Origin: Martinezella rhizogenes
GTDB taxonomy: Bacteria > Pseudomonadota > Alphaproteobacteria > Rhizobiales > Rhizobiaceae
NCBI RefSeq assembly: GCF_000799715.1
Contig: NZ_JUHG01000017.1
Coordinates: 124,001 to 188,000, forward strand
Reading direction: 5' to 3'
DNA: 64,000 nucleotides
The number at the start of each line of letters is the position of its first letter. The stretch's first letter is position 1. Below are positions 26,207 to 35,262 of this stretch, piece after piece. Both the position numbers and the translations under genes were made by a program. Below the pieces are notes generated by a model, which ran no database searches, was not told where the DNA came from, and worked only from the letters and a program-made list of their open reading frames with translations.

Positions 26207-27235
26207 ATGCAGCAACATCCGTTGGTCGCGATCCTCACTCGGATCGGCACGTTCGTGCTGGTCATGATCGCCCTGTCCATCATGATCTTTCTGCTGGCGC
26301 GCGTCGTGCCGGGCGATCCCGCGCGCATGGCGCTCGGGCCGGCCGCGACGCAGGAACAGGTCGATACGCTGCGTCTTCAGATGGGCCTCAATCAGCCGAT
26401 GGTGCTGCAATATCTCGACTATGTGCGCAACGCCCTGCACGGCGATCTCGGAATGTCGCTCGTTTCGCAGCGTCCGGTCACGACCGACCTCGCCCAGACT
26501 GTTCCAGCGACCGTGGAGCTGGTGCTCGTCTCCGTGATCTTCATGTTTGTGGTCGCTATTCCGCTGGGCGTCATCACCGCGCATTACCGCGATCGCGCCT
26601 GGGATCATATCGGGCGTGTCCTGTCCCTGACCGGGGTAACGATTCCAAGTTTTCTGTTTGCGATCAGCCTGCAATTGCTGGCGGCGCGTTACCTTCCCGG
26701 CTGGCCGATCATCGGCAGGATCGATCATACATTGAACTGGCAAGGCGGCCCCACGGGTTTCCTGTTGCTTGACGGGCTGCTGGCGGGACGTTTCGACGTC
26801 ATGCTGAACGCGCTGCAACACCTGGTGCTGCCGGCCTTCGCGCTGTCCATGGCGGGTATCGGGCAGATCACCCGGATCACCCGCTCGTCGATGATCGAGA
26901 ACCAGCGCAAGGATCATGTCCTGACGCTGCAAAGCTTCGGCGTGCCGGAACGCGTCATCATCTTTCGCTATTTGCTCAAGCTCTCCTCCATCGCGCCGCT
27001 GACGATCATGGGCCTCGAATTCGCGTCGCTGATCGGCAATGCCTTTGTGATCGAAATGGTCTTCGCCTGGGGTGGCTTCGCCTCCTATGGGCTAACAGCA
27101 ATCCTTCAGAAGGATCTGAATGCGATCACCGCCGTGGTGCTGGTGGCGGGGCTGTTCTTCATCGTTGCGAACCTGATCGTGGACGTCCTGATCTCAGTCA
27201 TCGACCCGCGCCTGCGCCGCAGGGAGGCACGCTGA
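26207..27235 (+). CDS. Peptide-type ABC permease 1 (DppB-like)
   Basis: The 342-residue permease has the DppB/OppB architecture: an N-terminal TM (LVMIALSIMIFLLARVVPGD, the family signature), a long periplasmic loop, and the EAA-type cytoplasmic loop (LQSFGVPERVIIFRYLLKL). It works with the DppC-like partner that begins at its last base (TGATG overlap). The importer family takes up dipeptides, oligopeptides, glutathione, nickel and various amides. Confidence 0.92.
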   Translation: MQQHPLVAILTRIGTFVLVMIALSIMIFLLARVVPGDPARMALGPAATQEQVDTLRLQMGLNQPMVLQYLDYVRNALHGDLGMSLVSQRPVTTDLAQTVPATVELVLVSVIFMFVVAIPLGVITAHYRDRAWDHIGRVLSLTGVTIPSFLFAISLQLLAARYLPGWPIIGRIDHTLNWQGGPTGFLLLDGLLAGRFDVMLNALQHLVLPAFALSMAGIGQITRITRSSMIENQRKDHVLTLQSFGVPERVIIFRYLLKLSSIAPLTIMGLEFASLIGNAFVIEMVFAWGGFASYGLTAILQKDLNAITAVVLVAGLFFIVANLIVDVLISVIDPRLRRREAR

Positions 27236-28116
27236 TGGCCGATATGAATATGCTCGATGCTTCCGATCGGGGACTGAGCGACGGTTATATGATGTGGTAT
27301 CGCTTCAGCCGCAATCCGGCTGCGGTGATCGGCACGTTGATGCTGATTTCGGTCGCCGTACTGGCGGTTTTCGCGCCGTGGCTGACGCCCTATCCGAAGC
27401 ATGTGGGTGCGGTCGTCGATTTCCGTGCGCGGCACATGCCGCCGGACCTGACGCATTGGTTCGGCACGGACAAGGCGGGCCGCGATATTTTCTCGCGGAC
27501 GGTCTTTGGCCTTCGCGTCTCGCTTCTTCTCGTGATTGGCGTGCTTGGCATTTCGGTGCCGATAGGCACCGTGCTCGGCCTGATCGCGGGCTACTTCGGC
27601 GGCTGGGTCGAGAAGATCATCACCGGGCTGACAAATGTGATGCTGGCGATGCCGCCTCTGGTGATGGCGCTTGCTGTGTCCAATCTGCTCGAGCCGACGC
27701 TGATGAATGCGATGATCGCAATCACGCTTCTGTGGTGGACGTGGCACGCGCGGCTGATCTATTCGGTCTCCAAATCGATTGCCTCCGAAGACTTCATCGA
27801 AGCCGCCCGTCTTGCCGGCGCCGGTCCGATGCACATCCTGTTTCGCGAGATCCTGCCGAATTGCGTCGCGGTGATTTCGGTGAAGACGACGCTGGATGCG
27901 GCCTTCGTGATCCTGTTCGGCGCGACGCTCAGCTTTCTCGGTTTCGGCGTCAAGCCACCAACACCCGACCTTGGCTCCATGGTCGCCGATGGGCGGCAGT
28001 TCATGCCCGATTACTGGTGGGAAGTCCTTTGCCCCGGTGTGGCCGTGCTTTATGTGACGCTCGGGTTCAATCTTCTCGGCGATGGCCTACGCGATATGTT
28101 CGATGTGGAGAGCTGA
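27235..28116 (+). CDS. Peptide-type ABC permease 2 (DppC-like)
   Basis: The 293-residue permease has the usual DppC N-terminus (FSRNPAAVIGTLMLISVAVL), the HWFGTDKAGRDIFSR block that identifies the family, and the EAA loop (EAARLAGAGPMHILFREILP). The start overlaps the stop of the DppB-like gene by one base, so the two are translated together. Confidence 0.93.
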   Translation: MADMNMLDASDRGLSDGYMMWYRFSRNPAAVIGTLMLISVAVLAVFAPWLTPYPKHVGAVVDFRARHMPPDLTHWFGTDKAGRDIFSRTVFGLRVSLLLVIGVLGISVPIGTVLGLIAGYFGGWVEKIITGLTNVMLAMPPLVMALAVSNLLEPTLMNAMIAITLLWWTWHARLIYSVSKSIASEDFIEAARLAGAGPMHILFREILPNCVAVISVKTTLDAAFVILFGATLSFLGFGVKPPTPDLGSMVADGRQFMPDYWWEVLCPGVAVLYVTLGFNLLGDGLRDMFDVES

Positions 28117-28120
28117 GCCC

Positions 28121-29767
28121 ATGGCCGAACCGCTTCTGAAGGTCGAGGCCCTCAACGTCTCCTTCACCACCTACGGCCGTACCCGGCAGGTCCTGCGTGA
28201 TGTGGGCTTCACCGTTGCCGCCGGAGAGCGCGTCGCGCTGATCGGGGAAACCGGATCGGGCAAATCGGTAACCGCGAAGGCGATCATCGGCACTCTACCG
28301 AAGAATGCGACGATCAGCTCGGGCACGATCGCGGTTGCGGGGCGCAACGTGCTGACCATGCCTCGATCCGAGCGCGAAGCGCTGAAGGGTACGGCGTTCT
28401 CGCTGATCATGCAGGACCCGCTTTCGTCCTTCAATCCGGTGTTCAAGATCGGCACGCATCTCGATGACGTCATGCGCTTCGCCGATAAGCGCGATGGCGT
28501 GGTTTCGTCTAGGGCGGATCGCCGCCTACGTATCGCGGCGGTGCTGCGTCGGGTTCAGCTTGCCGACGGCGAGCGCGTGATGAACGCCTATCCGTCGGAA
28601 CTGTCGGGCGGCATGCGTCAGCGCGTATTGATCGGGCTTGCGCTGCTGCATCAGCCGAAGCTCTTGATTGCCGACGAACCCGGCACGGCGCTCGACGTGA
28701 CCACGCAGGACGAGATCCTGAACCTTATCAACCAGCTGGTCGTCGAGGAGAACATGGCTCTCCTGATGATCACCCACAATCTCGGCGTCGTGCGCAAGGT
28801 CGCGGACCGGGTCGTGGTCATGCATCATGGCGATATCGTCGAGGCCGGTCCTTGCACCGAGATTCTGCACAGTCCGAAACAGCCCTACACCAAGGCGCTC
28901 CTCGAGGCGGTGCCGCCGCTTTATGGCCGGCGCGTCACCGACCTGCCGCAAAGCGATCGCGCTCCCATCGTCAAGGTCGAGGCGTTGAACAAGATCTATG
29001 GCAGGCGTCCCGGCTTCCACGCCGTGCGCGATGTGAACCTGACGCTGCGCGAGGGCGAAATTTTCGGGCTTGCCGGCGAATCCGGCTCGGGCAAAACCTC
29101 GGTGGCTCGCATCATCATGGGCCTGTCGCGCCCGACCTCTGGAAGCGTCACCATTGATGCCCCCGCGCCGGGGCATGGCAAACGGTTGACCCAGATCGTC
29201 TACCAGAATCCCGGTACCTCGCTCAACCCGAAGCGCACGGTGAAGCAAACACTTGCCCTGCCGCTGAGATCCATCGGCATGGATGGGCCAGCACGCGAGG
29301 CGCGGATGAGCGAGTTGATGGGCCTTGTCCGTCTGCCGCAATCCTATCTTGCGAAGTATCCGCACGAACTTTCAGGCGGCCAGAAGCAGCGTGTGGCCAT
29401 CGCGCGCGCTCTTGCGGCCGAGCCGAAGATCCTGATCCTGGACGAGCCCACCGCCGCCCTCGATGTCTCGGTGCAGAAGACGGTGATCGAGCTGCTCCTG
29501 CAATTGCGCCGGGATCTCGGTCTCACCTACCTGATGATCTCGCACGACCTTTCGCTGATGCGGAATTTCTGCTCGCGCATTGCGATCATGCTGCGGGGCG
29601 AGATCGTGGAGGAGGGGCCGACGTCCGAGGTCTTTGCCGAGCCGAACCATCCTTACACCCGCGCGCTGATCGCCGCGATCCCCGTCGTCACCGACGAGGA
29701 GGAGCGCCAGAAACCCGTCGTGACCCAGGAAGAGCGCATGCGCTTCCTCGTGAAAACCATAGATTGA
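28121..29767 (+). CDS. Peptide-type ABC transporter, fused double ATPase (DppDF/GsiA-like)
   Basis: The 548-residue protein joins two ATPase domains. Domain 1 has Walker A GETGSGKS and signature LSGGMRQR; domain 2 has GESGSGKT, LSGGQKQR and Walker B ILILDEPTAALD. The EPNHPYTRALIAAIP segment typical of the oligopeptide ATPase C-terminus is present in both halves. The ATG at 28121, four bases after the DppC stop, is preferred over 28082, which would overlap the permease gene. It energises the DppB/C-like permeases. Confidence 0.93.
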   Translation: MAEPLLKVEALNVSFTTYGRTRQVLRDVGFTVAAGERVALIGETGSGKSVTAKAIIGTLPKNATISSGTIAVAGRNVLTMPRSEREALKGTAFSLIMQDPLSSFNPVFKIGTHLDDVMRFADKRDGVVSSRADRRLRIAAVLRRVQLADGERVMNAYPSELSGGMRQRVLIGLALLHQPKLLIADEPGTALDVTTQDEILNLINQLVVEENMALLMITHNLGVVRKVADRVVVMHHGDIVEAGPCTEILHSPKQPYTKALLEAVPPLYGRRVTDLPQSDRAPIVKVEALNKIYGRRPGFHAVRDVNLTLREGEIFGLAGESGSGKTSVARIIMGLSRPTSGSVTIDAPAPGHGKRLTQIVYQNPGTSLNPKRTVKQTLALPLRSIGMDGPAREARMSELMGLVRLPQSYLAKYPHELSGGQKQRVAIARALAAEPKILILDEPTAALDVSVQKTVIELLLQLRRDLGLTYLMISHDLSLMRNFCSRIAIMLRGEIVEEGPTSEVFAEPNHPYTRALIAAIPVVTDEEERQKPVVTQEERMRFLVKTID

Positions 29768-29784
29768 TCGAAGAGGAGCCTGAC

Positions 29785-31341
29785 GTGTATCGCGTTGGAA
29801 TTGACGTCGGCGGCACCAATACGGACGCTGTCGTACTGAATGGAAAGACTGTGTTGGCGGGGGTCAAGGCCTCGACGACCGAAGACGTGACGTCGGGCGT
29901 GATCGAAGCACTCGAAAAGGTGATCGAAGCGTCCGGCATCGACCGGGCGCGGATTGCGGCTGTCATGATCGGTACGACGCATTTTACCAATGCGGTGATC
30001 GAGCGGCGTCACATGGACGAAGTCGCGGCGATTCGCCTGAGCCTGCCGTCGGGGGCCGGCCTGCCGCCGATGGTCGACTGGCCCGACGACCTTCGCGAGA
30101 TCGTCGGCAATCATGGGTATCAGGTGAAAGGCGGCTATGAATTCGACGGGCGCGAACTCTCGCCACTGGACGAGGACGCCATTGTCCGGATCGCGGGCGA
30201 CATCCGTGCCAAGGGTCTGAAGGCGGCGGCTGTCACCTGCGTCTTCAGTGGCATCAACGACGCCATGGAACTCCGCGCCAAGGAGATCTTGCAACAGCAT
30301 TGCCCCGGTCTGCCGGTCGTGATGTCAAAGGATATCGGTCGCCACGGCCTGATCGCCCGCGAGAGCGCGACGATCATGAACGCCAGCCTCCTGTCGCTCG
30401 CGGATCGCACCGTGGCGGCATTCGGCAAGGCCCTGGAGACGGCGGGGATACCGTGCCCGTTCTATATTACGCAGAACGACGGCACGCTGATGGCCGCCGA
30501 TGTCGTGCGCGGTTTCCCGGTCCTGACCTTCGCCTCCGGCCCGACCAACTCGATGCGGGGTGCGGCATTCCTGACCGGTATCAAGGATGCCGTTGTCGTC
30601 GATGTCGGCGGCACCACCTCGGATGTCGGCTCGCTTTCGCACGGCTTCCCGCGCCAGGCCTCGACTACGGTCGATATCGGCGGCGTGCGCACGAACTTCC
30701 GGATGCCCGATGTGTTCTCGATCGGCTTGGGCGGCGGCTCGCTGGTCGTCAGAGGCGACGCCGGCCTGACCGTGGGACCGAAGTCGGTGGGCTACCGCGT
30801 TCGCAAGGAAGCCCTCTGCTTCGGCGGCACGACGCTGACCGCGACCGATATCGCCGTCGCCTCCGGCAAGGCCGATGTGGGTGACAGGGCGCTGGTCGCA
30901 AACCTCGACAAGGTACTGGTCGATACGGCCGTCGCGAAGATCAATGCGATGCTCGAAGCCTGCGTCGAGCGCAGCCGCATCTCATCGACGCCCGTGCCGG
31001 TGATCGCCGTGGGCGGCGGTTCCATCCTCATGCCCGACCGTATCGGTGAATTGGAGGTGATCCGGCCTGAGAATTTCGCCGTGGCGAATGCCGTCGGCGC
31101 CGCTATCGCGCAGATCAGCGGTGAAACGGACCGCGTTTTCTCGCTGATCGACGGACGCACGCGCGAAAGCGCGCTCGCAGAAGCGGAAGCGGAAGCGCGT
31201 GAGAAAGCGATCGCTGCGGGGGCGCTTGCCGAGACGCTTGAGGTCATCGAGCGCGAGGACATGCCGCTTGCCTATCTGCCCGGCAACGCCACGCGCATCC
31301 ACGTCAAAGTCGTCGGAGAAATGGGAGGCGATCATGCCTGA
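29785..31341 (+). CDS. Hydantoinase/oxoprolinase A-type protein (HyuA), copy 1
   Basis: The 518-residue protein is of the HyuA/oxoprolinase subunit A type, which uses ATP to activate cyclic amides. It opens with the ASKHA phosphate-binding loop (DVGGTNTDAV, residues ~6-15), followed by GTTHFTNAV, the hydantoinase_A block SGPTNSMRGAAFLTG and DVGGTTSDVG. The GTG at 29785 has AGGAG six bases before it; a TTG at 29764 would overlap the ATPase gene. It overlaps the DUF917 gene by 8 bases. No HyuB partner is present; the DUF917 protein takes that place. Confidence 0.88.
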   Translation: MYRVGIDVGGTNTDAVVLNGKTVLAGVKASTTEDVTSGVIEALEKVIEASGIDRARIAAVMIGTTHFTNAVIERRHMDEVAAIRLSLPSGAGLPPMVDWPDDLREIVGNHGYQVKGGYEFDGRELSPLDEDAIVRIAGDIRAKGLKAAAVTCVFSGINDAMELRAKEILQQHCPGLPVVMSKDIGRHGLIARESATIMNASLLSLADRTVAAFGKALETAGIPCPFYITQNDGTLMAADVVRGFPVLTFASGPTNSMRGAAFLTGIKDAVVVDVGGTTSDVGSLSHGFPRQASTTVDIGGVRTNFRMPDVFSIGLGGGSLVVRGDAGLTVGPKSVGYRVRKEALCFGGTTLTATDIAVASGKADVGDRALVANLDKVLVDTAVAKINAMLEACVERSRISSTPVPVIAVGGGSILMPDRIGELEVIRPENFAVANAVGAAIAQISGETDRVFSLIDGRTRESALAEAEAEAREKAIAAGALAETLEVIEREDMPLAYLPGNATRIHVKVVGEMGGDHA

Positions 31342-32467
31342 GACGCGCAAGCTGAAATATGACGACGCCGTCCTGCGCATACTGACGCCGGAAGACCTCG
31401 ATGCGCTGGAGATCGGCGCCGGCATTCTCGGCACCGGCGGTGGCGGCAATCCGTATCAGGGCAAGCTTCTCGCCCTTGAGGCGATGAAGGCCGGTTACGA
31501 GATGAAGGTTCTTGCCACCGACAGTATCGAGGCGGATGCGCTATGCATGTCCATCGGCGGCATCGGCGCCCCGGTCGTCGGCGTGGAGCGTATCCGCGAA
31601 GGGCGCGAGGGGCTGCGCTGCCTGCGCGCGATGGAAGAGCTGATCCGCACGCCGATCGATGCCATCGTCTGCGAGGAGATCGGCGGTTCGAATGCGATGA
31701 ACCCGCTGGTCACGGCGGCGCTCGGTGGGCTGCCGGTCCTCGATTGCGACGGCATGGGTCGGGCCTTTCCCGAAATGCAGATGACCACCTTCTCGATCTA
31801 TGGTCACAGCTCTACGCCCTCGGTGATGTGCGATCTGCACGGGAATGCCGTGATCTTCAGCCATGCGGTGTCCGAGGTCTGGCACGAGCGCATGGCGCGC
31901 GCCTGCGTCGTGGCCCAGGGCGGCGGCGCCATGCTCGCGACGGCGCCGATGCAGGCGCACTACGTCCATCAATATGGCATTCAGAAAAGCTACACCAAGG
32001 CGATCGCGCTCGGCGAAGCGGTGATCCGCGCGCGCAAAGCGCAGGAAGATCCGATCGCGGCAGTTTGTGCGCTTGAGGGCGGGCGACGCATCTTCAACGG
32101 CAAGATCACCGATCTGAAGCGCCATCTGCGTGGCGGCTTTGCCGTGGGCGACATGGAGCTTGCGGGCTTTGACGATTGCATCGGTCAGACGGCGAACGTG
32201 GCGATCCAGAACGAATTCCTGATCTTCCGCCGGGACGGCAAGGTCGAGGTCTGCGTGCCCGATCTGATCGTCCTGCTGGATGTCGATACGGGTTATCCAA
32301 TCACCACCGAAATGCTGCGCTACGGCCAGCGCGTCGCCGTGATCGCCATCCCCTGTCACGAATTGCTGCGCAGTGCGCGCGCGCTCGACGTCGTCGGCCC
32401 GGCGGCCTTCGGCTACCGCGACATTACTTACCTGCCGTTGCCTGCTCCTGTGGGGACGGCAGCATAA
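31334..32467 (+). CDS. DUF917 family protein, copy 1
   Basis: The 377-residue soluble protein has the DUF917 hallmark ILGTGGGGNPY (residues ~31-41), EIGGSNA and the later block GFDDCIGQTANVAIQNE. As I recall, Pfam has renamed part of this family after S-methyl-thiohydantoin desulfurase, which would fit a hydantoin-like ring as substrate. It starts inside the end of HyuA copy 1, so the two proteins are probably made in equal amounts and may form a complex. The direct chemistry is not established here. Confidence 0.88.
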   Translation: MPETRKLKYDDAVLRILTPEDLDALEIGAGILGTGGGGNPYQGKLLALEAMKAGYEMKVLATDSIEADALCMSIGGIGAPVVGVERIREGREGLRCLRAMEELIRTPIDAIVCEEIGGSNAMNPLVTAALGGLPVLDCDGMGRAFPEMQMTTFSIYGHSSTPSVMCDLHGNAVIFSHAVSEVWHERMARACVVAQGGGAMLATAPMQAHYVHQYGIQKSYTKAIALGEAVIRARKAQEDPIAAVCALEGGRRIFNGKITDLKRHLRGGFAVGDMELAGFDDCIGQTANVAIQNEFLIFRRDGKVEVCVPDLIVLLDVDTGYPITTEMLRYGQRVAVIAIPCHELLRSARALDVVGPAAFGYRDITYLPLPAPVGTAA

Positions 32468-32522
32468 TCACATAATCATAAGCGGGGCAGTTTCAGTTTC
32501 CGCATCCAAGAGGAGAACGTGA

Positions 32523-34118
32523 ATGAAAATGGGTTCCAATAGTTTGCGCCTTGCAGCACTGTTCCTCGGCACGGCCATGGCGCTGCCGCTGACGTCGGTT
32601 GCGGCCTCGTCGGCCGACAAGGTGTCGATCGCCGTCAATACGATGCAGATCTTCAGCTCGCTCGACCCGGCGAAGGTCACCGACTACACCGGCTACATGG
32701 CCATCGTGAACATGTATGACGGTCTGACAACGGTGAGCCCTTCGGGCGATATCGTTCCCCATCTGGCAAAATCTTGGGAAATCTCGCCGGACGGCCTGAC
32801 CTACACCTTCCATCTGCGTGATGACGCCAAATTCCAGGACGGCACGCTACTCAAGGCCTCGGACTTCGTCTGGTCGATCCGGCGTCTGCTCGGCATCAAC
32901 AAAGGTCCCTCGAACCTCGTCGTCGGCCTTGTGAAACCCGAAAACATCACCGCGCCCGACGATACCACCGTCGTCATCAAGCTCGACCGTCAGTTCTCGC
33001 CCTTCATGGCGGTGACGCCGCTGATGATGGCGCTCAACGAAAAGCTGATCGAGGCCAATACGAAGCCGGAGGACAAATGGGGCGAAGCCTATGTCGGCGA
33101 GCATTCGGCGGGCTCGGGGCCTTACAAGCTCGTCAGCTACAACCGTTCGGCCGACATGGTGATCGCGCGTAACTCTGACTATTTCCTCGGCTGGACCAAG
33201 GGCACGCCGATCGACGAAGTGCGCTTTATTCAGACGAGCGACGATGCCACGGTGAAGGCCCTGGCCGAGAAAGGTGATCTCGGCCTTTCCTCGCATGGCA
33301 TGGGCAATGACACCTATGAGACAATCGGCAAGATGCCGAACTACAAGCTGATCCAGACCGGCACGGCCGGCGGCTTCGTCATCAAGCTGAACTCCAAGGT
33401 CTATCCGACGGATGATGTCCATGTACGGCGGGCGATCGCCTATGCGACCGACTACAAGACCATTCAGGAGGCGATCTATCCGGGCTTCGACATGACCGGC
33501 CCGCTTTCGACCGCATTCAAGGATGCCCATAGCGACGACATCCAGCCGGGTGTCTTCGACCTCGAAAAGGCCAAGGAAGAGCTTGCCAAGTCGAAATATG
33601 CTGGCCAGAAGATCACGCTGGTCAACAGCTATGTCGCCTCGCTCGCATTTGAGGCGGACGTGGCGCTGCTGATGCAGGCAAATCTTGAACAGATCGGCAT
33701 CACCCTCGACATCAAGCCCGAGCCGTGGAACCGCATCGTCGAGCTCTCTTCCAAGCCGGAAACGACGCCTGCGTCCACGCAGGTCAACATCTCGCCCAAT
33801 TATCCCTCGCCGGATGCGATATTCTACAACCAGTATCACTCCAAGGCTTCAGGCACCTGGATGTCGATGGAATGGCTGCAGAATCCGGAGGTCGATGCGC
33901 TGATCGACAAGGCGCGCGCGACCACCGACGTCAAGGAACAGAACGCGGCCTACAAGGAGCTTCAGGCGAAGCTCTTCGATCTGCAGCCGGATGTTTGGGC
34001 CGTATCGCCGAACCGCCGTTATGCCGCGAACAAATGCTTGCAGGGTTACGAATTCATCCCGATGCAAAGCTGGGATCTGAACTTCTCGAACTTCCATTGG
34101 GACTGCAAGGCGAACTGA
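32523..34118 (+). CDS. Peptide-type ABC binding protein (solute-binding family 5)
   Basis: The 531-residue periplasmic protein belongs to the DppA/OppA family. A signal peptide (LAALFLGTAMALPLTSVAAS) is followed by the family signature region (LAKSWEISPDGLTYTFHLRD) and the GPYKLVSYN block. An AGAGGAG tract precedes the ATG. It is the substrate receptor for the DppBC-like permeases, although it is placed four genes downstream of them, between two hydrolase pairs. Confidence 0.93.
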   Translation: MKMGSNSLRLAALFLGTAMALPLTSVAASSADKVSIAVNTMQIFSSLDPAKVTDYTGYMAIVNMYDGLTTVSPSGDIVPHLAKSWEISPDGLTYTFHLRDDAKFQDGTLLKASDFVWSIRRLLGINKGPSNLVVGLVKPENITAPDDTTVVIKLDRQFSPFMAVTPLMMALNEKLIEANTKPEDKWGEAYVGEHSAGSGPYKLVSYNRSADMVIARNSDYFLGWTKGTPIDEVRFIQTSDDATVKALAEKGDLGLSSHGMGNDTYETIGKMPNYKLIQTGTAGGFVIKLNSKVYPTDDVHVRRAIAYATDYKTIQEAIYPGFDMTGPLSTAFKDAHSDDIQPGVFDLEKAKEELAKSKYAGQKITLVNSYVASLAFEADVALLMQANLEQIGITLDIKPEPWNRIVELSSKPETTPASTQVNISPNYPSPDAIFYNQYHSKASGTWMSMEWLQNPEVDALIDKARATTDVKEQNAAYKELQAKLFDLQPDVWAVSPNRRYAANKCLQGYEFIPMQSWDLNFSNFHWDCKAN

Positions 34119-34185
34119 TCTCCGCATTCCAGACAAGCAGACCCGGCCCCGTTGGGGTCGGGAACGCCATTGCCGAAGGTGACAC

Positions 34186-35262
34186 ATGCTTCAGGAATTT
34201 TCCGAAGACGACATCGAGCCGCTTGCAACGGGTGCCTGGATTCTGGGGACCGGGGGTGGCGGCAATCCCTATATCTCGACGCTGAATCTCCGCCGTCTTT
34301 ATGCCGAGGGCCGGCGCGTTCAGGTGATGGACCCGATGGCGCTTGACGACGACGACATGGTTGCCGTCGTCTCGAAGATGGGCGCGCCGCTGGTCAGCCA
34401 GGAGCGGCTGGGCGATCCCGTTCATCTTGCCCGCGCGGTCGAGGTTATGGAGGATTACCTCGGCAAGCCTTTCCGCGCGATCATGAGTGTGGAGATCGGC
34501 GGTTCGAATGCGCTGTCTTCCTTTCTTGCCGCAGCCATGCTCGGCCGCCCGGTCGTCAACGCCGATGCGATGGGCCGCGCCTATCCGGAGGCGCAGATGA
34601 CTTCCTTTGCCATCGGCAATCTGCCGATGTTCCCGCTTTCTCTGGTCGATGTGCGCGAAAATGAAGTCATCGTCACCCGCGCGGCGTCGTGGAAATGGAT
34701 GGAGCGGATCTCGCGCAAGATCTGCACCGAGGTCGGCTCGACAGCCGCCACCTGCAAAGCACCCCGCACCGGCCGGGAGGTCAAGGAATGGGGTATTCAC
34801 TATACGATCACCAAGGCGACCGAGCTCGGCCGGGCCGTGATCGTGGCGCGTGCGCGCCACGATGATCCGGTGAAAGCGGTTCTCGAACACGAGGGCGGTA
34901 AGCAGCTGTTTCGCGGCAAGGTCATCGACGTTGCGCGCGAGACCACCGGCGGCTTCCTGCGAGGACGCACGGTGATCGAAGGCATCGACGCGGACAAGGG
35001 TGCGCGTATGGAGCTGGCCTTCCAGAACGAATGGGCGGTCGCTTTCCGCGACGGCGAGCCTGTTGCGATGACGCCGGATCTTCTGTGCCTGCTCGACACG
35101 ATTTCGGGCGGCGCGATCGGCACGGAATCGGTGCGGTACGGCCAGCGCGTGACGGTCGTGGCTCTGCCTGCCCCGAAACTCCTGACCTCGCCCGCGGGGA
35201 TCGCCGCGGTCGGCCCTCGTGCTTTCGGTTATGACATTGATTTCAGATCGGTATTCGCATGA
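34186..35262 (+). CDS. DUF917 family protein, copy 2
   Basis: The 358-residue paralogue of the DUF917 protein upstream keeps ILGTGGGGNPY (residues ~19-29) and EIGGSNALSSF but is clearly diverged, so this is an old duplication and not a recent copy. It lacks about 15 N-terminal residues of copy 1. Its stop overlaps the start of HyuA copy 2 by four bases (ATGA), which means tight co-translation. Confidence 0.88.
   Translation: MLQEFSEDDIEPLATGAWILGTGGGGNPYISTLNLRRLYAEGRRVQVMDPMALDDDDMVAVVSKMGAPLVSQERLGDPVHLARAVEVMEDYLGKPFRAIMSVEIGGSNALSSFLAAAMLGRPVVNADAMGRAYPEAQMTSFAIGNLPMFPLSLVDVRENEVIVTRAASWKWMERISRKICTEVGSTAATCKAPRTGREVKEWGIHYTITKATELGRAVIVARARHDDPVKAVLEHEGGKQLFRGKVIDVARETTGGFLRGRTVIEGIDADKGARMELAFQNEWAVAFRDGEPVAMTPDLLCLLDTISGGAIGTESVRYGQRVTVVALPAPKLLTSPAGIAAVGPRAFGYDIDFRSVFA

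Noticed and set aside
32847-33839. 330-codon minus-strand frame over the DppA-like gene
   Set aside because: It is the complement of a well-supported binding protein and has no recognisable motif or start signal.
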